Part shown: piece by piece, positions 16,021 through 24,122 of the stretch
How positions within the stretch are numbered: position 1 is the first letter of the stretch
Layout: every line of letters begins with the position of its first letter
NCBI GenBank assembly: GCA_019635575.1
Contig: JAHBZF010000022.1
Location: 1-37,083 of the forward strand
From: Pseudolabrys sp.
GTDB taxonomy: Bacteria; Pseudomonadota; Alphaproteobacteria; Rhizobiales; Xanthobacteraceae
Direction of reading: 5' to 3'
Length of the DNA stretch: 37,083 bases
Notes under the pieces: model-generated
Told to the model about the DNA's origin: nothing
The model's database searches: none
The model's input: only the letters and a program-made list of their open reading frames with translations
Program-made: the position numbers and the translations under genes

Positions 16021-18618
16021 GTGGTTAGCGATTCGCGCGGCGGGCAGCGGCGCCATTTTCCTTGGGGCAAGGCGGGTATGCCGGAGATGATCCGGGCAGA
16101 TGAGGGCGAGTCCAAAGCTCGCCGGCGACGAGGGCGATTCCTCGCAGCCTGCGCATCGCTCGGCGGTACGTTCGGCAGTTCATTCAGCCTGTCTGCGTCG
16201 TCGGCTTTCGCCGCCGAACAGACGCCATCCAGTATCGTGTTGACCGCGCAGGACACCGTCGCGCTGGTTCTGACGCTTGGCCTGTCCTGCTTCGCCGTCG
16301 TCACCGCGATCATGCTGGTGCGCACCCGCGCCCGCGCCAGCCGCCGCGAAAGCTCGTTCCGCGACGAAATCCTCGCCTTGCGCAGCGAGGTCGATCGCGT
16401 CAATGCGCTGCTGCAGGCCGAACCGCAAATTCTGATCGCATGGCCGAGCGCCGCCAATGCCGCAGCTGACATCATGGGCGATCTCAGCCTCGTCGCCAAC
16501 GAGCAAGGCACCGAGCGCGTGCTGGCATTCGGAACCTGGCTCGACCCGCGCACGGCGCAAAAGCTGGAAGCGGCGGTGGAAACCCTGCGCGCCGCCGGAA
16601 AGTCCTTCGTCCTGCCGCTGATCACCGTCACCGGCCGACAGATCGAGGCGGAAGGCCGCGCGATCGGCGGCAGCGCGGTGCTCCGGCTCAAGGATGTCAG
16701 CGGCATCAAGCTGAACTTGCTCGAACTCACCGCCAAACACGACAAGCTCGCGGCGCAGAACGACGCGCTGCAAGGTCTGATCGATGCGTTGCCGGCGCCG
16801 GTCTGGGCGCGCAACAGCGCCGGACGGCTGACCTTCGTCAATGCCGCCTACAGCCGCGCGGTCGAAGCCGACGATTCGCAGGACGCCGTCGCGCGCGGCG
16901 TCGAACTGCTCGATCGCGGCGCCCGCGACGATGTCGCCCGTGCTGTCGCCAGCGGATCAACATTCAGCGCGCGGCTTCCGGCCATCGCCGCCGGCGCACG
17001 GCACAGCTTCGATGTGATCGGCGCACCGAGCCAGAACGGCAGCGCCGGCATGGCGATCGACGTGACCGAAAATGAAGGGCTGCGCACGGAGCTCAAGCGC
17101 GTCGTCGATGCGCATCGCCGCACGCTCGATCAGCTCAACTCCGCCGTTGCGATCTATTCCGCCGATCAGACGCTGGTGTTCTACAACGCCGCGTTCCGCG
17201 CGTTGTGGGATCTCGATGCTGCGTTCCTCGATCAGGCTCCGACCGACAGCGCGGTGCTGGAGCGGCTGCGCGCGGCGCATCGCCTGCCGGAAGAGCAGGA
17301 TTTCCGGCAGTGGAAGGCACAGTTGCACGAAGCCTATCGCGCCGTCGAGACCAAGGAACAGCTTTGGCATCTGTCCGGCGGCAAGGCGCTGCGCGTCGTC
17401 ACCACGCCCAATCCCGAAGGCGGCGTCACCTATCTGTTTGACGATGTGACCGAACGCCTCGATCTCGCGCGGCGCTACGACGCGCTGATCAAGGTGCAGA
17501 GCGAGACGCTCGACCATCTCTCCGAAGCCGTGGCGGTGTTCGGCAGCGACGGCCGTATCCGGCTGCACAATCCGGCCTTCGAGCGACTGTGGAAGCTGCA
17601 GCCGGAAGCTCTGGCACAGCGCCCGCATGTGGAAGCCGTGATCGCCTGGTGCCAGGCGCAGCACGACGACAGTTCGCTGTGGCGCGCGATCCGCACCGCC
17701 GTCACCGCCATCGACGAGCGCACGCCGGTCACCGGCACGCTGGAGCGCCGCGACGGCACCGTGATGGTGTGTGCCAGCGTGCCGCTGCCGGATGGCGCCA
17801 CCATGGTGACATTCCGCGACGTAACCGACACAGTGAATGTCGAGCGCGCGCTGCGCGACCGCAACGAGGCGCTGGAAACCGCCGACCGGATCAAGGTCAA
17901 CTTCGTCCAGCATGTGTCCTACGAATTGCGATCGCCGCTGACCAACATCATCGGCTTCGCGCATTTCCTCGGCGATCCGGCGTTCGGTCCGCTGACCGGC
18001 AAGCAGCGCGAATATCTCGGCTACATGACTGCATCCACCAACGCGCTGCTCGCTTTGATCAACAACATCCTCGATCTCGCCACCATCGACGCCGGCGCGA
18101 TGACGCTCAATCTCGGCATGGTCGATATCCGCGACGCGATGAACGCCGCCGCCGAAGGTATTCAGGATCGCCTCGTCAGCGGCAAGATCGCGCTCGACAT
18201 CCAGGCGTCGGCCAATATCGGCAGCTTCGAAGCCGATGAACGGCGACTGCGGCAGGTGCTGTTCAATCTGCTGTCGAACGCCGCCGGCTTCTCGCCGCAA
18301 GGATCGACCATCACTTTGGCGGCGGAGCGCACCGCCAGCAGCATCATCTTCACCGTCACCGACCACGGCGCCGGCATTCCGGAAAACGTGCAGGGCAAGG
18401 TATTCGACTGGTTCGAGACCAACTCGCACGGCTCCAACCACCGCGGCAGCGGGCTTGGCCTGTCGCTGGTGCGCTCGTTCGTCGCCTTGCATGGCGGCAC
18501 GGTCAACTTGCGCTCCATCGTCGGGGACGGCACGGTAGTCGTCTGCGAGTTCCCCATCGTTCAGTCGGCGCGCAAATCTGATAGTACCATGCCCGACAGC
18601 AAGCAGAGCGCCGCCTGA
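16021..18618 (+). CDS. divL: DivL-type PAS sensor pseudo-histidine kinase (tyrosine at phospho-site)
   Basis: An 865-residue membrane-bound kinase-like protein. After two N-terminal hydrophobic segments (one ending SSAFA, one DTVALVLTLGLSCFAVVTAIM) come three PAS domains (from about 248, 366 and 494), a HisKA domain (about 620-690) and HATPase (about 740-855; LLSNAAGFSP, DHGAGIPENVQGKVFDWF, GSGLGLSLVRSF). The phospho-acceptor motif reads HVSYELRSPL: Tyr634 replaces the usual His, as in Caulobacter DivL, which controls CckA and CtrA through DivK rather than by ordinary phosphotransfer. GTG 16021 follows GAGGG (16012-16016); ATG 16078 is the alternative start. tsaE-amgK begins 12 bases after the stop. 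Confidence 0.85.
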   Translation: MVSDSRGGQRRHFPWGKAGMPEMIRADEGESKARRRRGRFLAACASLGGTFGSSFSLSASSAFAAEQTPSSIVLTAQDTVALVLTLGLSCFAVVTAIMLVRTRARASRRESSFRDEILALRSEVDRVNALLQAEPQILIAWPSAANAAADIMGDLSLVANEQGTERVLAFGTWLDPRTAQKLEAAVETLRAAGKSFVLPLITVTGRQIEAEGRAIGGSAVLRLKDVSGIKLNLLELTAKHDKLAAQNDALQGLIDALPAPVWARNSAGRLTFVNAAYSRAVEADDSQDAVARGVELLDRGARDDVARAVASGSTFSARLPAIAAGARHSFDVIGAPSQNGSAGMAIDVTENEGLRTELKRVVDAHRRTLDQLNSAVAIYSADQTLVFYNAAFRALWDLDAAFLDQAPTDSAVLERLRAAHRLPEEQDFRQWKAQLHEAYRAVETKEQLWHLSGGKALRVVTTPNPEGGVTYLFDDVTERLDLARRYDALIKVQSETLDHLSEAVAVFGSDGRIRLHNPAFERLWKLQPEALAQRPHVEAVIAWCQAQHDDSSLWRAIRTAVTAIDERTPVTGTLERRDGTVMVCASVPLPDGATMVTFRDVTDTVNVERALRDRNEALETADRIKVNFVQHVSYELRSPLTNIIGFAHFLGDPAFGPLTGKQREYLGYMTASTNALLALINNILDLATIDAGAMTLNLGMVDIRDAMNAAAEGIQDRLVSGKIALDIQASANIGSFEADERRLRQVLFNLLSNAAGFSPQGSTITLAAERTASSIIFTVTDHGAGIPENVQGKVFDWFETNSHGSNHRGSGLGLSLVRSFVALHGGTVNLRSIVGDGTVVVCEFPIVQSARKSDSTMPDSKQSAA

Positions 18619-18630
18619 CGGAGGCGACGG

Positions 18631-20169
18631 ATGTTCCCAACCACGGCTGGCAGCTCAAGTTTCACCGTCGCCCTGTCCGACGAACAGGCGACGCTGAAAC
18701 TGATGCGCGATATCGCGTCGATCATCGCGCCCGGCGACACAATCACGCTGTCGGGCGATCTCGGCGCCGGCAAGACGACGTTCGCGCGCGCACTGATCCG
18801 CCATTTCGCCGGCGATCCGCTGACGGAAGTGCCGAGCCCGACCTTCACACTGACGCAGAGCTACGACCTGCCGAAGTTTCCGCTGGTGCATGCCGATCTC
18901 TACCGGCTGTCCGGCGCGTCGGAACTGGCGGAACTCGGCTTCGACGACCTGCCGCCGACCGCCGTCACGCTGGTGGAATGGCCGGACCGCGCGGCCGGTT
19001 TCCTGCCGCCCGATCGCCTCGACATCGGTTTCACTTTGGCGCCGAAGCTCGGCCCGTCGCACCGCAATGCGCGTGTCACCGGCTATGGCAGCTTCGGCCC
19101 TCGCATCGAGCGGCTCAACGCGCTGCGCGTGTTCCTGGCCGCCTCGGGTCTCAGCGACGCCGAGCGCCAGCGCATCCAGGGCGACGCCTCGACCCGCATT
19201 TACGAGCGGCTCCGGCACGAGGGGCGCGATCTGATCCTGATGGATGCCCCACGCCGGCCGGACGGACCGCCGGTACAGGACGGCAAGCCCTACAGCGCCA
19301 TCGCCCATCTCGCCGAGGACGTGACGCCGTTCGTCGCCATGGCGCGTGGCCTGCGCGAGCGCGGCTTCTCCGCGCCCGCCGTGCTGCATGCGGATCGCGA
19401 TGCCGGCCTGCTGGTCCTGGAAGATCTCGGCAAGGAAGGCGTCGTGCGCGGCACGCCACCATCGCCGATTCCGGAGCGCTATGAAGCCGCCATCGACATG
19501 CTGGCCGCGCTGCACGGGCAGAAGCTGCCGGAGACGCTGCCGATCGATCCGGTCACGACCTATACGCTGCCGCACTACGATCTCGATGCGTTCCTGATCG
19601 AGCTTGAACTGCTGCCGGCGTGGTATCTGCCGATGCTCAACGCACCGCTGACGGAGGCACGCCGCGACACGTTCCTCTCGCTGTGGCGCGACCTGCTGCA
19701 ACCGCTGATCGACACCCAGTCGACCTGGGTGCTGCGCGACTTCCACTCGCCGAATCTGATGTGGCTGCCGCAGCGCAGCGGCATCGCCCGCGTCGGCCTG
19801 CTCGACTTTCAGGATGCCGTGATCGGTCCCGCGGCTTATGACGTCGCCTCGCTGCTGCAGGACGCCCGCATCGACGTGCCGGAAAAACTCGAACTCACGT
19901 TGCTGTCGCGCTATCTGCGCGCGCGCCACGATGCCGACCCGACCTTCGATGCCGCCGCATTCGCCGAACTCTATTCGGTGATGGCAGCGCAGCGCGCCAC
20001 GAAAATTCTCGGCATCTTCGCGCGGCTCGATCGCCGCGACCACAAGCCACAATATCTGCGTCATATCCCGCGTGTATGGAATTACCTGCAACGCGCGCTC
20101 GCGCACCCGGCGTTGAGCGGCCTGAAATCCTGGTACGCCATCGGCGTGCCGGCCTTGAAGACGATCTAG
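18631..20169 (+). CDS. Fused TsaE ATPase and AmgK-like sugar kinase
   Basis: A 512-residue two-domain protein. Residues 1-150 are TsaE, the ATPase needed for threonylcarbamoyl-adenosine formation on tRNA position 37 (Walker A SGDLGAGKTT, 41-50; EVPSPTFTLTQSYD; HADLYRLSG; VEWPDRA). Residues from about 165 are an aminoglycoside-phosphotransferase fold with the catalytic RDFHSPNLMWL (Asp370) and LLDFQDAVIGP (Asp392), matching AmgK, the anomeric MurNAc/GlcNAc kinase of peptidoglycan recycling. A GGAGG ribosome site lies six bases before ATG 18631. murU follows after eight bases, which supports the AmgK call. Fusions of this kind are annotated in other alphaproteobacteria. Confidence 0.87.
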   Translation: MFPTTAGSSSFTVALSDEQATLKLMRDIASIIAPGDTITLSGDLGAGKTTFARALIRHFAGDPLTEVPSPTFTLTQSYDLPKFPLVHADLYRLSGASELAELGFDDLPPTAVTLVEWPDRAAGFLPPDRLDIGFTLAPKLGPSHRNARVTGYGSFGPRIERLNALRVFLAASGLSDAERQRIQGDASTRIYERLRHEGRDLILMDAPRRPDGPPVQDGKPYSAIAHLAEDVTPFVAMARGLRERGFSAPAVLHADRDAGLLVLEDLGKEGVVRGTPPSPIPERYEAAIDMLAALHGQKLPETLPIDPVTTYTLPHYDLDAFLIELELLPAWYLPMLNAPLTEARRDTFLSLWRDLLQPLIDTQSTWVLRDFHSPNLMWLPQRSGIARVGLLDFQDAVIGPAAYDVASLLQDARIDVPEKLELTLLSRYLRARHDADPTFDAAAFAELYSVMAAQRATKILGIFARLDRRDHKPQYLRHIPRVWNYLQRALAHPALSGLKSWYAIGVPALKTI

Positions 20170-20177
20170 GGAAACCG

Positions 20178-20924
20178 ATGCCCGCTTCTTCCGCCGCCCC
20201 ACGCAGCGCCATGGTCCTCGCCGCCGGTTACGGGACGCGGATGCGGCCGCTGACCGACGACAAGCCGAAGCCAATGGTGCCGGTTGCCGGGCGGCCGCTG
20301 ATCGACCATGTGCTCGACCGGCTGGCGGATGCCGGCGTCACGCAGGCTGTCGTCAATGTGCACTATCTCGCCGATGTGCTGGAACAGCATCTCAAGGCGC
20401 GGCAAACGCGCGGTGCGAAGCCGGCGATCACGATCTCCGACGAGCGCAACGTCGTGCTCGGCACGGGCGGCGGCGTGGTCAAGGCGCTCCCGCTCCTCGG
20501 CGACGCGCCGTTCCTGCATCTCAACTCGGACACGATCTGGATCGACGGTACGCGGCCCAACCTGGACCGGCTGATCGAGGCGTTCGATCCCGACACGATG
20601 GACGCATTGCTACTGCTGGCGCCGGTCTCGACCAGCATCGGTTATGACGGCCGCGGCGACTACACCATGGGCGCCGACGGAAGGCTCACCTACCGGCAGG
20701 AAGGCAAGGTCGTACCGTTCGTATTCGCCGGGGCGGCGATGCTGTCGCCGGCGCTGTTCCGCAACGCGCCGCAGGGCGAATTCGCGCTCACCGTGCTGTT
20801 CGACCGCGCCATCGAAACGGGCCGCCTGTTCGGCCTGCGGCTCGAGGGCGTGTGGATGCATGTGGGGACGCCGGAGGCGATCAAGGCCGCCGAGGCGGCG
20901 ATTGCCGCCAGCACCCAGACCTGA
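20178..20924 (+). CDS. murU: Nucleotidyltransferase, MurU-like (MurNAc-1-phosphate uridylyltransferase)
   Basis: A 248-residue sugar-nucleotide transferase. The NTP-binding signature AMVLAAGYGTRMRPLTDDKPKP (11-32), the GTGGGVVKALPLLGD segment, the metal-binding LNSDTIW and the closing VWMHVGTPEAIKAAEAAI are typical. Directly behind an AmgK-like kinase it is best read as MurU, making UDP-MurNAc from the kinase product in the recycling route that bypasses de novo UDP-MurNAc synthesis and the fosfomycin target MurA. A related mannose-1-phosphate guanylyltransferase is the main alternative. ATG 20178 is preceded by an AGGGAAA ribosome site. Confidence 0.85.
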   Translation: MPASSAAPRSAMVLAAGYGTRMRPLTDDKPKPMVPVAGRPLIDHVLDRLADAGVTQAVVNVHYLADVLEQHLKARQTRGAKPAITISDERNVVLGTGGGVVKALPLLGDAPFLHLNSDTIWIDGTRPNLDRLIEAFDPDTMDALLLLAPVSTSIGYDGRGDYTMGADGRLTYRQEGKVVPFVFAGAAMLSPALFRNAPQGEFALTVLFDRAIETGRLFGLRLEGVWMHVGTPEAIKAAEAAIAASTQT

Positions 20925-20966
20925 TTTCGCGTCCGATCCACAATCCGACTTTGATCTTGTAACGAT

Positions 20967-20992
20967 CCGGCATCGGTCCGATATCATGCCGG
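20967..20992 (+). repeat. Inverted repeat just before the addB start
   Basis: CCGGCAT (20967-20973) and ATGCCGG (20986-20992) are perfect inverted arms around 12 bases, ending one base before the addB ATG at 20994. There is no clear ribosome site here, so the hairpin might affect translation, or it may be chance in GC-rich DNA. Confidence 0.25.
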
Positions 20993-20993
20993 C

Positions 20994-23900
20994 ATGACCG
21001 GCGTGACGCCCCGCCTTTTCACCATCCCAGCCTCCGCGCCGTTTCTCGACGTGCTGGTCCGCACGCTGCTGCGCGGCGATCTGGTGCCGGGATTTTCCGC
21101 GGGAGGCGCGGGGAGCGATCCGCTCGCGCTCGCCGGCGCGACGCTCTATCTGCCGACGCGGCGCGCCTGCCGGCTGGCGCGCGACACCTTCCTCGCGCAG
21201 CTCGGCGACGCAGCGATCCTGCCACGCATCGTACCGATCGGCGATGTGGACGAAGACGAAATCGTATTCGCGCAGGCCGGCAGCGGCGACCTCGCTGCCC
21301 TCGCGCTCGATCTGCCGGAAGCGCTGAGCGATTTCGAGCGGCGGCTGTTGCTGCTGCGGCCGATCGCCGAATGGGCCAAGCGCATCGCCGGCTCCGGCGA
21401 CACGCCGCTGATCGCCAACACGCCGGCCGCCATGCTGGAATTGGCGAACGGACTGGCGCGGCTGATCGACGACATGACGACGCGGCGTGTCGCATGGGAT
21501 GAACTGGACAAGCTGGTCCCGCACGATTTCGACGCGTACTGGCAGAAGACACTCGAATTCCTGCAGATCGCCCGCAGCTACTGGCCGCAACACCTTGCCG
21601 AGCTGGGCCGCATCGAAGCCGCGGTACGGCGCGAGCGGCTGATTCAGGGCGAGATCGCCCGCCTCGCGACGAGCCAGTCCCCGGTGATCGCCGCCGGCTC
21701 GACCGGCTCGATGCCGGTCACCGCCGACCTGCTTGCGGCCATCGCCCGCCTGCCGCAGGGTGCGGTGGTGCTGCCTGGCCTCGACACGCATCTCGACGAA
21801 CCGTCATGGCGCATGATCGGCGGCGACGACAAGCGCGAGCCGCATGACGGCGGCATGCCGGCATCAGCACATCCGCAATTCGCGATGTATCGCCTGCTGC
21901 AACATATCGGCGTGCAACGCGACGCGGTGCAGATCCTTGGCGCTCCGGAAGCACATGGCCGCGAAGCGTTCGTCTCGGAAGCGATGCGGCCCGCCGCTTC
22001 CACCGAGCAATGGCAAGGCTGGCTCACGGCGCATTCCACTGCCGCGCCGCTCACCGGCGTCACGGTGATCGAAGCCACCACCGCTGAAGAGGAAGCGCTG
22101 GCAATCGCCGTCGCGCTGCGGGAAACGGCAGAGCATCCGAAGCGAACGGCAGCACTGGTAACACCCGACCGCGCGCTGGCGCGGCGGGTGGCGGCGGCGC
22201 TGGAACGATGGTCGGTCCCAGTCGACGATTCCGGCGGCGATTCGCTCGCGGACACGCCGGCCGGGGTTTTCGCGCGGCTCGCGGCGGAAGCGGCGCTCGG
22301 CGGCACCGAGCCGGTGACGCTGCTCGCCCTGCTCAAACATCCGCTGCTGCGGCTCGGACGCGCGGACGGCGGATGGCGCGAGGCCACCGTCGCGCTGGAA
22401 TGCGCACTGTTGCGGGGGCCACGCCCCCAGCGTGGCACCGCCGGACTGGCGCATGCCTTGAACGATCTGCGCACGTCGCTGGCGACACCCGGCATCATCC
22501 ATGGCAGCGATCCACGGCGACGATTATCCGCTGCGCAGCTCGACCAGGCCGCCGCGCTGATCGCCGCGCTGGCGACGGCGCTCGCGCCGCTCGAAACCCT
22601 GACGCAGACGCGCGCGCCGCAAAGCTTCGCACTGCTGCTCGCGCAGCATCGCGCTTGCCTCGATGCGCTCGCAGCGGACGACAGCGGCGCGCTGCCGCTG
22701 TTCTCCGCGCTCGGCGGGCGCGATCTCACACGCGCCTCCGACGAGATGCTCGCAACCGAGCACGCGGCGAGCTTTGTCATGCCGCTGGCCGATTATGCGG
22801 AACTGTTCCGCACCAGCATCGCCGATCGCGTGGTGCGCAAGCCGGAACTGCCGGGCGTGCGCATCCGCATCTTCGGTCCGCTGGAAGCACGGTTGCAGCA
22901 AGTCGACCGGATCGTGCTTGGCGGCCTGATCGAAAGCGTCTGGCCGCCGGACCCGCCGAGCGATCCCTGGCTCAGCCGACCGATGCGCCACAAACTGGGG
23001 CTCGATCTGCCGGAACGGCGCATCGGCCTGTCCGCCCATGACTTCACCCAGGCGCTCGGCGCACGCGATGTGTTTCTCGCCCGTCCGGCGAAGCTTGCCG
23101 GCGCGCCGACGGTGATGTCGCGTTTCCTGCAGCGGATCGCGGCGCTTGCCGGCGAGGATGCGTGGCGCGACGCGCGTGAACGCGGAGAGAAATATCTTCG
23201 CCTCACCCGCCATCTCGACCATCCCGTCATCGTGACGCCAGAGAAGCGTCCGGAACCGCGGCCGCCGCGCGCCGCACGGCCGAAACAGCTTTCGGTGACG
23301 GCCATCGAGCACTGGCTGCGCGACCCTTATACGATCTATGCGCGCTATATCCTGAAGCTGCCGGTGCTCGACGCCATCGACACGCCGCCCGGCGCGCGCG
23401 ACCGCGGCACCGTGATCCATCAGGCAGTCGGCGATTTCACCAGCAAATTCGCCGCCGCGCTGCCCGAGCGCGCGGTGCAGGAGCTGACCGCGCTCGGCGC
23501 CACCGGCTTCGCGCGGCTCGACGCGTTCCCGGAAGCACGCGCGTTCTGGTGGCCGCGCTTCCTGCGCATCGCCGACTGGTTCGCGGCGTGGGATGCGAAC
23601 CGGCGCAACAATCTGAAAGCGCTGCACGCCGAGATCGACGGTGACATCAATATCCCGGTCGGAGACCGCATCTTCACCCTCACCGCGCGCGCCGACCGCA
23701 TCGAGCAGCTTGTGGACGGGCGCTTCGCCATCCTCGATTACAAGACCGGCGCCAAACGGACCGAGAAGCAGGTGCGAACCGGCCTCGCACCACAGTTGAC
23801 GCTGGAAGCGGCAATTCTGCGACAGAAAGGCTTTAAAGCCATTCCCGGCGGTGGCTCCGTCGCGGGCCTGGTCTATGTCTCGCTCAAGGGCGGCGCGCCG

Positions 23901-24122
23901 GCCGGCGAGGAGCAAACCATCGTCTTCAAGGAAGGCGGGACCACCGACGATCATGCCGACCGCGCGCTGTCACGGCTCACCGGCGTGATCGCACAATTCG
24001 AGAATGAAGACACGCCGTATCGCTCGCTGGTGCATCCGATGTGGAAGACGAGCTACGGCGATTACGACCATCTCGCGCGCGTCAAGGAATGGTCGCTCGG
24101 CGACGGCGGAGACGACGAATGA
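20994..24122 (+). CDS. addB: AddB subunit of the AddAB double-strand break repair helicase-nuclease
   Basis: A 1042-residue alphaproteobacterial AddB. With AddA it forms the helicase-nuclease that resects double-strand ends for RecA (the role RecBCD has in enterics). The N-terminal ATPase-like region reads ATLYLPTRRACRLARD where active helicases have a Walker A loop, so this subunit is not a working helicase motor. The C-terminal PD-(D/E)xK nuclease is visible: GTVIHQAVGDF (His809) and ILDYKTGAKRTEKQVRTGL (Asp915, Lys917) followed by QLTLEAAIL. The stop overlaps the addA start (24119-24122). No typical ribosome site precedes the ATG. Confidence 0.95.
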   Translation: MTGVTPRLFTIPASAPFLDVLVRTLLRGDLVPGFSAGGAGSDPLALAGATLYLPTRRACRLARDTFLAQLGDAAILPRIVPIGDVDEDEIVFAQAGSGDLAALALDLPEALSDFERRLLLLRPIAEWAKRIAGSGDTPLIANTPAAMLELANGLARLIDDMTTRRVAWDELDKLVPHDFDAYWQKTLEFLQIARSYWPQHLAELGRIEAAVRRERLIQGEIARLATSQSPVIAAGSTGSMPVTADLLAAIARLPQGAVVLPGLDTHLDEPSWRMIGGDDKREPHDGGMPASAHPQFAMYRLLQHIGVQRDAVQILGAPEAHGREAFVSEAMRPAASTEQWQGWLTAHSTAAPLTGVTVIEATTAEEEALAIAVALRETAEHPKRTAALVTPDRALARRVAAALERWSVPVDDSGGDSLADTPAGVFARLAAEAALGGTEPVTLLALLKHPLLRLGRADGGWREATVALECALLRGPRPQRGTAGLAHALNDLRTSLATPGIIHGSDPRRRLSAAQLDQAAALIAALATALAPLETLTQTRAPQSFALLLAQHRACLDALAADDSGALPLFSALGGRDLTRASDEMLATEHAASFVMPLADYAELFRTSIADRVVRKPELPGVRIRIFGPLEARLQQVDRIVLGGLIESVWPPDPPSDPWLSRPMRHKLGLDLPERRIGLSAHDFTQALGARDVFLARPAKLAGAPTVMSRFLQRIAALAGEDAWRDARERGEKYLRLTRHLDHPVIVTPEKRPEPRPPRAARPKQLSVTAIEHWLRDPYTIYARYILKLPVLDAIDTPPGARDRGTVIHQAVGDFTSKFAAALPERAVQELTALGATGFARLDAFPEARAFWWPRFLRIADWFAAWDANRRNNLKALHAEIDGDINIPVGDRIFTLTARADRIEQLVDGRFAILDYKTGAKRTEKQVRTGLAPQLTLEAAILRQKGFKAIPGGGSVAGLVYVSLKGGAPAGEEQTIVFKEGGTTDDHADRALSRLTGVIAQFENEDTPYRSLVHPMWKTSYGDYDHLARVKEWSLGDGGDDE

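Noticed and set aside
24041-24118. Upstream extension of addA by 26 residues
   Set aside because: The added residues are Arg-rich shadow of addB; the ATG overlapping the addB stop gives the family N-terminus.
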